Assembly: GCA_038501625.1 (NCBI GenBank)
Contig: JAZAYU010000185.1
Coordinates: forward strand, 310,001 to 374,000
Length of the DNA stretch: 64,000 nucleotides
Source of the DNA: Corbicula japonica
Lineage: Eukaryota > Mollusca > Bivalvia > Venerida > Cyrenidae
Reading direction: 5' to 3'
Part shown: positions 1 to 11,319 of the stretch, one piece after another
Position numbering within the stretch: the first letter of the stretch is position 1
Layout of the letters: each line of letters starts with the position of its first letter
Made by a program: the position numbers and the translations under genes
Notes under the pieces: generated by a model
The model's database searches: none
What the model was told of the DNA's origin: nothing
The model's input: only the letters and a program-made list of their open reading frames with translations

Positions 1-416
1 TCTTGCCATGATGTTTAAGATAACCAACTCTCTTGTAGAATTCCCATTTCTGGAAACCTTATCCCAATGACTAGGAAGTCAAGACATTCTCACCCATTGG
101 CTTATCAACTTATTACTGCTACAACTGATTATTACAAATACTCTTTTTTCCCTCGAGCCATATTCCATTGGAACAATCTACCACCAGACATTGTCTCATG
201 TCAGACGATTGAGCAGTTCAACAAAGCTGTTGGCTGTGTTGGACATGTCTCCTCATAAGCTAACATATACACTTTTACTTTTAACATAACCCCTCTATCT
301 TTCTTTTTTTACATCTCTTTTAAACCCTATCCATTCTTAATCTTTATTTTTTACTAACAGTCTCACAGCAGACGCGCAATATGTCTAGGTCCCCATCAGG
401 GGTTCGACATTACTGG

Positions 417-451
<35 letters not shown>
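1..451 (+). mobile_element. 3' end of a non-LTR retrotransposon (LINE) with GATA tail
   Basis: Positions 67-258 encode a peptide with 'SFFPRAIFHWNNLPPDIV', the typical C-terminal tail of many LINE reverse-transcriptase ORFs. Just upstream (10-60) the same protein type seems to continue in another frame, so the ORF is frameshifted. The stop at 256-258 is followed by a short 3' untranslated stretch and a (GATA)n run at about 417-451, which fits the microsatellite tail of such elements. Only the 3' tip is in the window, so the clade cannot be named. Confidence 0.72.
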
Positions 452-844
452 TATTCAATTTCCTTCACAAGACTAGTAATACAACAAGCTGACATGAATA
501 CTGATACATGGATGGTTGTTGGGATCCCGAATCGTCCTGTATTAATTTAAAACAGCAGTAAGTGAACTGCGTGACAAGCCTTTGCAAATTTTAAATAAGT
601 TATTATCAATTAAACATTTTTGTAGTAACGTTATTTCATACATGTACAACCATCTGTCCAATATCGGATTATAATGAACCGGGTCGTAGAAGGTATAAAA
701 TAAGTTGACACTAACATGTGTTACTGTTTATAGTTAGGTACACAATAAACAAAAATAATCAAGAACACACATTGTTTCATTGATAGGAACCAGTACATCA
801 TTAAACTATCTGTTCAAAGGGATATAAACATTTACACTCATAAT

Positions 845-1318
845 CTGACGTTTCGGCCTTAAGGCTTTTATCAAATTTTAAAAACCGCACCAATTACGAC
901 ATTTTGATTTCATATCTGTAAGCCAGTACCGGAAATAAAAAAACATGTATAAAATAAACAAAGTTGACGTCCACTGCTCCATCATATCTGGACGCGCCAA
1001 AAGACATAAGACTCATAATAATTACACACAAACACACATAAATACACACACATGCACACGAACACACACAAATCATACGCACACGTATTCGCATGAAGAT
1101 GTACATATTAACTTAAATATTGATATATATGTGTAATATGATATGAGTTATGTTTCATGATGCTGCCGTCGACGTCAACGTCGTTTATTTTCTACATGTT
1201 TTTATTTCCGGTAATGGTTTACATGTGTGTTATTAAGATGCCGAAATTTGCTGTTAAAATGTAAAAATGTTGGATTTGTAAAATTTGATAAAGACTGTTA
1301 GGCCGAAAAGTCAGATTA
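845..1318. repeat. Foldback (inverted-repeat) element
   Basis: A left arm of about 150 bp (from 'tctgacgtttcggcc' near 845 to 'gttgacgtc' near 970) recurs as diverged reverse complement at about 1157-1318 (ending 'ggccgaaaagtcaga'). Shared blocks include TTATCAAATTTTA, ACCGGAAATAAA and ACATGTA. The core between the arms is CA-rich simple sequence. Short ORFs here on both strands are by-products. No transposase is visible, so this looks like a nonautonomous foldback element. Confidence 0.65.
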
Positions 1319-1319
1319 A

Positions 1320-2240
1320 AAGAGCGGAATCAACTGTTAAATCCTAATTTTCATAAACAAGACACAATGCAGGATAACAATAAAATGAGACAAAGTAAAT
1401 TATAAACATTGACGAATTATTGTATTGATAAATTTCAGAAAACAAATGAGAATGAGAATGCTAAAGTTGACGAGAAACGATGTGTTTTACGATTAATACA
1501 ACTGCATAACTTGCATCCTTAAACTATAAAGCAATAGGCGGAACTCAAAACTTTATAATTTTGTAAGTAGATTTGTTAATTTAGACTTCGACTTCAATAA
1601 ACTATTAAATCAAGAATATATTTCATTCTCTGTGTGTGTCAGTTTAAACAATTTTAATGAAAAGGATGTTTTATATGACATCTCGATTTTTATAGCAAAA
1701 CAGACTCTCATGTTTGAGAACATTAAATCAGATTTTAATAATTGAAATATCATGTATTCAGATTTTAAAAATTGAAATATCATGTAATCAGTTCGAAACA
1801 CTTAGAAAACACGTACTTGTATTAAATTATATGAACACGTATGATGAGTACTTGAATTTGCCTTTTGTTCGTATACTTTTTTTCAGTTTAAATGAAAAAC
1901 AATCAAAGCACAATTTATACATGGTGTCGTATGTCAGAATTTAATGTATAGATTGATAGTTTATACCATGGTGTAAGGCCATTAATTTTTTCAATGGTTT
2001 GTACATACCTGGAAACAAGAACTCAGATTTGGCAAACTCCGCTCTGTCTAGTTGTTTGTCCTCTAAAACATAGAACGTAACAAACATGATTACTAGTACA
2101 TGTAGTATGTTCAACTGTATAGCATGCTTGAAATGTTAGTTCTAATCAGTTATGCATTCGTTATTTAGTAGAGTTTTCTAAACAGTTCAACAAACATGAT
2201 GTACATATATATTGTACATGTATTGTTGTAATTATTGTGC
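1320..2240. other. AT-rich intergenic DNA, nothing recognised
   Basis: Only short chance ORFs are present. A 26-28 bp near-duplicate occurs around 1728-1785 ('attttaa.aattgaaatatcatgta.tcag'), a two-copy local repeat. Confidence 0.5.
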
Positions 2241-2244
2241 TGTG

Positions 2245-2352
2245 CTAAAACCCGGGGCTAGGCGGCGTGTGCAGAAATTTGCTTTCCCATTACTGCCCAT
2301 GAACAGGCTCAATCAAATCGAGCCTGCAACATTTTCATATTTGTCGTATTTA
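2245..2352 (+). repeat. Dispersed repeat family R1, copy 1
   Basis: Begins 'acccggggctaggcggcg' and runs through 'cattactgcccatgaacagg' and 'caatcaaatcgagcctgcaa' to 'ttttcatatttgtcg'. Related copies lie at 13225-13475, 48430-48710, 49143-49322 and 56330-56412 in both orientations. No ORF and no clear Pol III boxes were seen. It is an unclassified interspersed repeat. Confidence 0.7.
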
Positions 2353-2359
2353 TCATTTT

Positions 2360-4300
2360 GTCGTGGCTATCAATGATACCTTTTAATACATTATAATTTA
2401 TATTGTATCTTTATACATACTGCGAGTTTGTAATAAAAATATTGAAAATCAAAGCTTTAATACCATTATATCAAAATACAGTTCTCACACATATGGCACT
2501 TTGCTCATCATCTCATAAAGGGAGAGTGTACGGCGTTGACTATGTGGTATTGTCAATTATCTGCCCTTCTTATCAGTCGTCAGATTATCGGAGATTAACG
2601 AAGTCTATGGTCAATAAAATATGTCATTTGCGCCGGAGGGGAAAACCAATAAAATAGCACAAAATTGTCTCATCATTAAGCATTCAGTTCGTTTCATAAA
2701 AGTTGTATCTTAAATATTGAAACTGGACGGTACATGGGTGTGTACACGAGTGTTACAAGGGAAAACAGAATCTGTATATTAAGCTGTAATTATAAGATGA
2801 TAGAAAACGAATACCACTTTTTGGTAATATGCCCCTATTACTCGAATATTTTAAACTAATATATATGAAGAGATTTTTAGCCAACAATCGATAAATTTAA
2901 TAGATTATTGAAATCAGAAAGTAAAATTAATATTTTCAAAATTATTACAAAATTTATCAAAAATGATAAATAATCTTGCTAATGTATATATCTCTGAGAG
3001 TTTTATACATAACAACAAAACTAGTATTCAATACTTTGTTATTAAGATAACTAAGTGTATAATATCAGTTTTCATATAATGCAAAAGTTACACACAGGCT
3101 TGAGGTAGACCATATTAATATACGTTCAACAATGTCTTCGTTTTTATCAGTTCTCTGTAACTTAGTGCCGAGTTCTTTAATTTGGTTTTGGGCACATAGA
3201 CGTCCGATTATTTTATTTATTTTAAGATCCTAAGCCCCCCGATATATAACTTCTGTCAGTTTTATTTCATCCTTATTATTGCACTAATGAATAAATTTAT
3301 TTTGTTGGAAAGCAATTTTTATATGTGTACAATTGTTGAAACGGTTTGTAAACTTAATACATTAAAGAATTAACAAATTCAGTCATAATAAAAAGCGGCA
3401 GAATGTGTAGCCTTTTCCAAAGACCAATATAGATAAATATAGAGATGTAATATATAGTTCTTTGCCTTTTCTCAATTTCTATATACACCGAAAAAACAAA
3501 TCGGTACACTTTTAAATTCATTGAATCGATGCATTTGCTAGGTTCATTGTTTATAGGAACCATTTACCTTGTTTAAACACCTTGCAGGAAATAAGCCATA
3601 AAACATATTAGTTATTGATCTGTCATAACTTTGTTTTTACAACGCGTCATTTATTGGGAGGGGGTGCAATGAAATTAATGATGCATTTTTTTATCAGTTA
3701 ATAAAATCCCGAATTCGTTCTATTACTGTTGCGCTCTTGTTTGTCAAAATAATTAAAGAAAAAAGGTTCATTGAATTATTTTGTTTTACTGAAAAAAATC
3801 TTACAATGTAATCTCGATACATGTTGACGAGATTACGATGCGATAGTTTTTATTTGTTCTAACTTTAATTCCAGTTGGGTACATCATTACGTGCTTATGT
3901 TTCAAATGTGTTTAGAAATATGCCCTAAACTTAACAATTTCAATTTTCCGATTGCATTTTACGATATAAATTTTGGATAAAATTTACATTTTAACTTCTT
4001 AATTGTAAATAGAAAGCATTAAACTTTTACAAATAATTAAGTAACATTTACTTAAGTTATCTTAATTAATATATATGTGGTTTTTGTTTTAGATAGGCTT
4101 GTATATAGATGAGACTTTTTAATGACGATTTTAATTTCTTTATGCATTTTCTTATGATTGACATTTTTTTGTGAATGTATTTGACATTTTTTATCAATGC
4201 AAAGACCTATATAGATAGATGTAATATATAGATCTTTGCTCAATGTGACATATTGTTAATACACAAAATGTCACATTTCTTACCTGTTGATTTACCTGGG
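2360..4300. other. AT-rich intergenic DNA, nothing recognised
   Basis: Very AT-rich sequence without a convincing reading frame. Two short segments containing 'atgtaatatatag.tctttg' near 3440-3470 and 4205-4240 resemble each other, a weak dispersed similarity. Confidence 0.45.
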
Positions 4301-4312
4301 GTTCATTTAAGG

Positions 4313-4461
4313 AATGATTCTTATTTTGGTGCGGTTCATGCAGATTGGACGTGCACGCGAGAGCTGGCAAATCCATAAAGCGCGCTAGCGCTTTATGGTA
4401 AATTTGCCAGCTCTCGCGTGCACGTCCAATCTGCATGAACCGCACCAAAATAAGAATCATT
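4313..4461. repeat. Near-perfect 149-bp palindrome
   Basis: The arm starting at 4313 ('aatgattcttattttggtgc') matches the reverse complement of the arm ending at 4461 for about 60 bases without mismatch. A 3-base indel follows, then the match resumes through 'ccataaagcg' to a 'cgctagcg' centre near 4385. A shorter related motif ('gcggttcatgcaaaatgaaccg') lies near 4600-4622. Such low arm divergence means recent formation or active conversion. Confidence 0.9.
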
Positions 4462-4464
4462 ACT

Positions 4465-6115
4465 TATATTTACATTTTATTCATTTTTTTTCTTTAAATA
4501 AACTTAAGTCGAACGCTTTCAAAAATTAGTATTAAGTGAAAAGGGTGAGTAATACGTGGGAGTTTTCAATAGTAACAGCCATGACGTCATTACGGGTCAT
4601 GCGGTTCATGCAAAATGAACCGAAATTTTTTAAACGAAGAAATCAATAGGAATGTAAATTTTGTAATTTGTTACAATTTTCACCTTTTTAGACTTTCGTC
4701 TGGGTTTATTATATCAATCGGATTTTATTTTACAGCTATATCGAAAAGACATATACTTATTTCTAAATGCCATCTGGGTTCTAATATTCTAACCCAGATG
4801 CCATGAATAATTTAGTACGTATTTGTTTCCGCCTATGAAATTTGTAAAAAAATTAGTGTTTCTACTTAATTCAATGTAATATCACACAATTTCAAAACAA
4901 TATTCCAACTTCTACAAATTAAACTAGTAAGGCTATATTGTTTTCTGCACTTGACTGCCGAATTAAACAATCTTCCGTCAATGATCGTAAAATATCGGGA
5001 ATGTTCGCAAATTTACGGAGACTTAAATTTTCACTTAAAATATTCGATAGTGGTGTTAGAAAAAGCTAAAAGGGACCAAAATGTTTTAAATTTAATTTAA
5101 TAAAACTTACTTTAAACAATAGCTTAATATTTTTTGCAAAATATGTAACCTGGGTTTTTTAAAACTTATAATTTGGATAAAAGATATTAACAATAGAATA
5201 CGTAAGGATAAGCGAAAAAATCCAACTTTCTCTACAGTTTCTATGTAAATAAAAGGGAAAATAGGGTGGCTATATTCAAAGTCTAAAAGGACCAAATTAT
5301 CGTTAAGATAAATTAAAATAAAAATAACCATCTTAATTGGCAGAAATTTATCTTTAATATGTAGATCTACTATGGATTTTCCCACTGTTTAAGAAATAAA
5401 AATGTAGTAAAGAAAAAACTGAATTGTTCCTTCATAATCTATTGAGAAATTCGTTATCGATTTTTGCTAACCGATGATGAGCAAAGTTGGATATGTGTAT
5501 TTGGTCAATCTAGAACCGTCCAATCTGATATTTGAAAGATCTTTTTTATCACTATTATTATATTATCTTAGTTATAGTTAAGGTTTATAAAGTGAAACTG
5601 TAGGAATTAAGAACTCTATGGGAAGATATAATTTCATTAAATGAGTCCAATTTTGGGGAGCTTCTGAACGCCGCAAAAACAAGGAAGAGCTCATGAATAA
5701 GTTATAAAAATGAGTTAAAGATCCGTCGATACATTTTGATTCTAAATCTGTATGTCATATGTGGACCAGAAGGTCTTTGAAACTGTCAACTTAAAGAGCT
5801 TCTGAAAATAGAATTAAATAGAATGCGCAAGCAATATTCATATTTCATCATAAAATATACCTCGTCAAATAAGAACGAAAAGGTTCTATCTGACATTTTG
5901 GCCAAAATTGAGATTTTCACATTTTTAAGACTGATTAATCAGTAGGCAGCTTCTGTGAAAATATCAAAGCTTGATTATTTTTTCTTACTGATATATTGAT
6001 AAGAAATCAAAGGTTGTATCGGCATTTTCCGTTTGCATATTACTAATGTTGTCTGTGTTCAATGCTACGGTATAATTTTGCATTTCTACGTTGTGCACTC
6101 AAATCGTAATTTTCC
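4465..6115. other. Intergenic DNA, possible 3' region of the EF-hand gene
   Basis: If the EF-hand gene continues past the donor at 6191-6196, its later exon(s) should lie here on the minus strand. I looked for an exon opening in the right phase with an EF-loop continuation and did not find one. A small near-palindrome sits at about 4769-4802 ('catctgggtt...aacccagatg'). Confidence 0.4.
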
Positions 6116-6196
6116 GAAGCTACAGATTACATACTGTTATAATATTCCATTCATATACCGATAACAGTACTGAAACTAGAAGCGAAGTCAACTCAC

Positions 6197-7775
6197 GGTT
6201 GGTGTCCGAATCGCTGAACGGTACAATCAAATCTTCAGGATCTGTTATGTCAACAGTTGACATGACAGCTTCAAGAAACTCTTTGAAAGTTATGTTGCCG
6301 TCGCCATTCTTGTCATAATCGTCAAAGTTGTTAGAGAAAGGAAGAACAACTGTGTTTGGGTCAAGCTGCAAACATGTTTAAACCAATAGACAACCACTCA
6401 TAAATTTAAAACGAGAAGCTTTTTTAGTTCTGAAAAAGATTGCGCGTTAGTTTTCATTGCTAGCAGAACATATTGTCATTTGAAAATTGTGATTGTTGAC
6501 AGACGAATATACAGTCAGCCAAAGTTCTAATTGGTCACGTTTTGTCTGAAATTTTTCTGAGAATGACATTGACTTAGCTCTTTATTTGTGATCAGTTGCC
6601 AACAAAAGTTTTCGATGAAAGTTTTTGTGGTGTAATAATTGAATCTGGAACAGTTTGGTGAGAGTTATCCTAAATTTTGCTGAAAATGCATTGACTGCAA
6701 CTTAAGGTCAAACAACAAGCATATTGATCTTAATTTATTCTTTTCTTTTACTAGGACCACCCGTTAGCATGGTTAGTAGAAAAAAATATAAAACCTTATT
6801 TATCAGCAGATTTTGTTTTAAATGCATCCCATTCAAAGTACCAAATTTAAAATAACCCACATTTCAATAAAGTATTGCACTAATTTTGACACTGCATTGT
6901 AAAAATAAATGTATCTCTTGTTTAAAGAAGAATTTCTTTAAGTATATTATTAAGAGTGTTTAAGACTGAAACATATGGTTTAACCATTGCTTCTATGCAA
7001 TAGTTCATGTTATTTCTAACAGAAAAAGTGTGCTGCCTGGAGTTAAACTGTGCTACTATAATTTCAGTTTATATAAAACGTTTTTATTAAGAATTACACC
7101 CTTCTTTGAATGACAATTAATTTTACTTTAAACAGATTGATAGATAAGAACAATTCTAGACCGTTATACTTACATTTCGTTTGCAGAATTCCTTTTTCGC
7201 AATATAACAACCTGCAGATCCAGCTGATGCAGCCCCATAAGCACCTATCGTAGCTGTACCTGCAGAGCCAACTGTGATGGCGCCCGCTCCTGCGTACAAG
7301 ACACTAGGACAGACGACCCCGAACGCTGCCTGTTCATCGCCAAGTTACATGTTTAGCACATTTTAACAAAATGTTGTTGTTGTTTATTTTCAGTAACTTG
7401 ATAAGAACGAATCGTTATATTTCGAATCTTTCATGATTATTACCTGACATGAATACAATCGCAGTGGATATTTACAAAAACAGAACAATTAAAAAATAAG
7501 CCAAATTCCACAATGTGCAAATCGCGAGGTTTTTGTCATTCAACACAAAAATGTCATTAGCAAGAAAATTTGTTACGTAGATTTTACTAAAATACTCTAT
7601 ATAACGAGGTTTTTCATATCTCTTTTACACTTTCAGTAATTCAAATGTATATGCTAACGGTTATCTAACTTACTTCACAAACCGGCTTTATGATATCTTT
7701 CACAAACCATGACTCGCTGCGGACAACCAGCAACAGACAAGTGACACCGAAGAGGACGTATCTGGCGGAACTCAT
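6197..7775 (-). CDS. Secreted Gly/Ala-rich EF-hand protein (multi-exon, 3' end open)
   Basis: Three coding exons are supported on the minus strand. Exon 2 is 7784-7674 (ATG at 7775, acceptor TTTAG, donor GTAAGT); exon 3 is 7329-7174 (acceptor AACAG, donor GTAAGT); exon 4 is 6365-6197 (acceptor TTGCAG, donor GTGAGT). The junctions of exons 2-4 are phase 0 and the frame stays open. Residues 1-22 are a signal peptide (hydrophobic VLFGVTCLLLVV), followed by 'SWFVKDIIKPVCE'. Exon 3 (residues 35-86) has a hydrophobic Gly/Ala/Thr stretch with few charges and Cys at 41, 75 and 83. Exon 4 holds a canonical EF-hand loop at 104-115 (D-K-N-G-D-G-N-I-T-F-K-E), then the start of a second acidic loop (DSDTN at 138-142) that is cut by the donor. 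If that donor is not used, the frame reads on to a stop at 6120-6122, giving 167 aa with a hydrophobic tail. I favour splicing. I do not recognise the family. It is probably a calcium-binding extracellular protein. Confidence 0.78.
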
Positions 7776-7906
7776 AGTTTTGTTCTAAACGAAATAATAT
7801 TATATTATATTATAAATAAAATGTAATGGCTAATTGGTGAGAGTATGTCCACTCGGGATATGATGACGTATGATGACGTATGATTTTAAGCGTCTGAACA
7901 TACATA

Positions 7907-8734
7907 CACTGAAACCCCTTTAAATCGGACGAGGTCGGGACCGAACAAAATTTCCGGTTTAAAGGGGTTTCCGGACTAAAGGGGTTTTGACAACTGGACA
8001 AGATTCCAACCTTTTTTCAAATGTGGACATTTGGATCTATATTTTATACAGAATTGCAATGATCAGTAATAATAAATAATTGTCTCTTGAGCTTTTAACT
8101 AACAAAAGCTAAATACATTATTTCATTACAAGAAATGATCAGCCCACTTTTACCCTAAGATAAATTTAAAAATTAGAAATAATAACACACCAATTCATAT
8201 GTTATTTTTACACAACTGATTTATATTATTAGAGTGTTGAAGGATAACCCCTTGAAACAAATACACTAGCCCAATGCCAAATATCACACATGTCATAATT
8301 TAAACAAAAAGTTATGAAAACACATTCAATAAACCTCACTGTGTTGTCATAGCAATTATGACCAATCATGACATGCCTTAGCCATACACAAATTCATACA
8401 GGTGTGAATTTATCAACTTTCTGTGACAACAATATTGATCAACTTCATTTACTGTGTATTTTTAAATGAAATTCAAATTTTACATTTTTTAATGGACCGT
8501 ACATTTCAATGTTAACATAAAAAATGTATTAAGACTTTAATGTTGTCCGGTTTAAAGGGGTGTTTTATAATGGACAAATCCAATTTGGGCCATAATTCTT
8601 GTCTGGTTTCCTGAATAAAGGGGTTTCCGGATTAAAGGGGTGATTTATATAGTAAAAAGTTTGGGACTGGACAATTTGTCCAGTTTAAAGGGGTTTCCGG
8701 ATTAAAGGGGTTCCGGTTTCAAGGGGTTTCACTG
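7907..8734. mobile_element. Nonautonomous pogo/Tc1-mariner-like DNA element
   Basis: The ends are inverted: left 'CACTGAAACCCCTTTAAA', right (reverse complement) 'CAGTGAAACCCCTTGAAACC', each flanked by TA, the target duplication of the Tc1/mariner superfamily. 'CAGTGAAACC' ends are characteristic of pogo-type elements. Many subterminal copies of 'ttaaaggggtttccgg' lie inside both ends. The ~830-bp body has no transposase ORF. It sits in intron 1 of the EF-hand gene. Confidence 0.75.
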
Positions 8735-8869
8735 TATAGTATTAAGATGGTACATGCATCTATATGAGATGTTTGATTAAAATCAAAACTTGAAATATTG
8801 AGACATATAACTTGCTGTATATATATATATCCATTGTCTATGTCTCAAAAGCAACGGCAAAAAGATGAA

Positions 8870-9460
8870 ATATGCATTATCTGGAATAGACACACTTAGA
8901 AAAACAGCCTCTTTATACGCTGAGAGGAACATAGAGCATGGGATGTATTTAAAAACAATTCTAAATTAGACACCCCACAAACAAATAACGAAAACGAGAA
9001 CTTGATGACTTAACGCATTGGAACGGTCAGTGAATAAATAACAGTTTGTCAATGAGTGTTTAAACCAGGCTTAAGGGTGGACCAACGTTACATGAACATA
9101 AAAGTTATCTTGGTAAATTTGCTTTAACATATCCGACGACTCAACAATGTTGCCTGTAAAAGCATACAAACGTATAAAACATAAAGAGCTAATGACACTC
9201 TCAAGCAAAATATGTGAGTACTCGATGACCTCAGTGAGATCAAAGCATATGGAGTCAATTGTGCAAGATCACGATTGCAAGAAGAATGTTCATAAACCTC
9301 TTAACCCCTGATACGCCGTGTAAACAGCGGTAAACTGCAGACGGGTTAATCATCAAACATGCAGAACGCTGAAGAATATCATGTTGGTAGCCATTCTGTT
9401 TAAATAAATTACATATGATTTTACGAATTATGGGGAGACATATATAATGCATTTTATTGT
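8870..9460 (-). mobile_element. 5'-truncated Penelope-like RT element, 3' part (copy 3)
   Basis: On the minus strand 9452-9255 encodes '[18 protein letters not shown]', matching the C-terminal region of the copy at 57.6-59.7 kb ('[19 protein letters not shown]'). It is followed by the same 3' untranslated sequence ('aaccagg...accaacgt...caacaatgttgc...', reading plus) down to about 8870. It lies in intron 1 of the EF-hand gene, in gene orientation. Confidence 0.75.
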
Positions 9461-9464
9461 CTTT

Positions 9465-10045
9465 GATTTATAAATCTAATCTCCAATAAACACCGGACTA
9501 TAATACCTTTTTGCAATTTAGTGATTTTAAACTGCAGAAGTATTTTGAAGTTTATTATTTGTTTGCTTATTATTGAAAGCATTTAATCAATGGAAGTTGT
9601 TTGTGTGTTGTTAACGCGATAATAAGTATTATTAATCCAGACGAAAGTCTAATACGTTTATCTATAAGTATAAAGCGTTTTCTGCAGAGATTTGCTCTAG
9701 TCAGCTATAAAGTGGATATAATGAAATACTTGTTTAAGGTTAATGTTGTTTTGTTCATTTATAGAAACTGTAGGTATACCACCAAAATGTAATTATGACA
9801 ATTTAATGATAATGTTCGACAACAACAATTTAAAACGATGACGTTTTTATTTAATTCTGAAAGTGGATATCTCATCAATTCTATAACATGCAATTCTTAA
9901 ATACAAACACTAGCGAATATTTGAATTATTTGTTTGTGAATTTAGTTATCAATTGTTATATATAGCGTTAAAATATTTATCAAATTAAACGTAAACAGTT
10001 GTCTGATATTAGATTAATACGCTTATTAGTATGTAATCGTATTTT
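9465..10045. other. Intronic AT-rich DNA, nothing recognised
   Basis: Part of the inferred intron 1 of the EF-hand gene. Only chance ORFs. Confidence 0.4.
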
Positions 10046-10056
10046 AAAACACGTAC

Positions 10057-10125
10057 CTTTGCTTTGCCAACTGCTGTGTGAGCAACTTCCAGTTGTTTGC
10101 TTTATCTTGTCACCCACGTAAACGT
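10057..10125 (-). other. Noncoding exon 1 of the EF-hand gene
   Basis: The donor GTACGT (minus, 10056-10051) follows 'GGCAAAGCAAAG'. Upstream is a TATA-like element, and the intron would run to the TTTAG acceptor at 7785, about 2.3 kb away. The start site near 10125 is estimated from the TATA spacing, not seen. The layout (short noncoding exon 1, long intron, ATG a few bases after the acceptor) matches the Kunitz gene. Confidence 0.5.
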
Positions 10126-10145
10126 CTGTAGCAACACGAGACTTA

Positions 10146-10154
10146 CTTTTTATG
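10146..10154 (-). promoter_or_regulatory. TATA-like box of the EF-hand gene
   Basis: CATAAAAAG on the minus strand, about 30 bases upstream of the inferred start and 90 bases upstream of the exon 1 donor. It is a non-canonical TATA variant supported mainly by its position. Confidence 0.4.
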
Positions 10155-10404
10155 CTGTCATGACGCCCACATAGAACGATTCTTTCCGTAAACGCACATG
10201 ATTGGTCGAATAACTAACTAATCACCAATGGGGAAAATAAAGGGAAAAATTATTTTGTGTCCAACGTTGTTCATTTCTGATGGTTCATGTTGCTAACCGA
10301 ATATTAAATAATATCATAGTATGTGCTGTGTATGCACTAACTCTAATAAATCATGCTTTGATCAACTGCAGAAGGATGTAATATAAATATCATGCATGAG
10401 TGTG

Positions 10405-10770
10405 AGGTGAAGATGGAAAAATCTGTCAACGAGGGTTAACTGTTTTGCGGGAACGAGGCTCTGCCGAGGTGACAGATTTGTCTATCTTCACCGAATGTCT
10501 CATGCAAGATACTTTTTCTTGCATACCTTTTATTATTTAAAACATTTCTGTGTAAGTATACAAACTTATTTATTTTCATTATGCTGAAATATTGACGTTA
10601 AAGCAAACTTTTTTTAAATGACGTCACTAACTTGAATATATTACGTCAGATACTTGAAGACGTGACGTCAATCACGTGACTCATTCTACATGGGGGGGGG
10701 GTGTAGGATCGAAATTTCCTACACGGGTGAAAACACCGGATAACCTGATCTGGTATGCAAGAAAACACGA
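10405..10770. mobile_element. MITE-like repeat with TTTTCTTGCATACC inverted ends (copy 1)
   Basis: 'tttcttgcatacc' near 10515 and 'ggtatgcaagaaaa' near 10752 form a 13-14 bp inverted repeat around about 240 bp. The flank at 10405-10510 (ending 'ctcatgcaagatac') is shared with the copy at 35390-35715 and has its own inverted blocks around 'gaggtgacagattt'. A poly-G run lies at about 10692-10700. No ORF. Confidence 0.65.
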
Positions 10771-11029
10771 GACTTAAAAATGAGCTCGTGGATCCATTGA
10801 AACTGCTTATCAGCCTACGGACACACTACCTAAACCTAATTTCCTCAACTTTATTTCACAGTAACGTAGCTTAAAAAATGAAGATTGTAAGTCCACACTG
10901 TTCAACTTCTGTTCCAAGAATCTAGGAAATAAGAACCCGGATAAACTTAGTAAAATAAATCAAGCGCATTGTATTGAAAGATTTATATCTGGTAAAATAA
11001 TACATTTTGGTGTCAAATTTTGAATTAAA

Positions 11030-11310
11030 CTCAAAGTCTTTAATATAAAGTGCTCTAAAAACAAATTTATCAAAATCTCTCGAACGGCAAAATGCAGTTC
11101 AATAAAACTAAGCGCAAATAAATGCTATTATATTGTATCTTTATTTTGCATATGTTAGCAAACATTAGAACAGTACAAAAAATACAACAAGATCTAAACA
11201 ATCTCAAAAAAGTCTATTTACATCCATACATAAAAACTTCACAACACATCTTTTTAAATGTCCACGTGATATATACGATACTGACAACAATATGTTGGGC
11301 CCTTGTGTCT
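11030..11310. repeat. Half-copy of the foldback family seen at 37.6-38.4 kb
   Basis: Shared blocks: 'tcaaaatctc.....ggcaaaatgc.gt', 'tctttattttgcatatgtta', 'tttaaatg.ccacgtga' and 'gatactgacaa'. These match the left arm of the foldback element at 37640-38352 in the same order. No right arm is obvious, so it is likely truncated. Confidence 0.5.
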
Positions 11311-11319
11311 AACAGCGGT

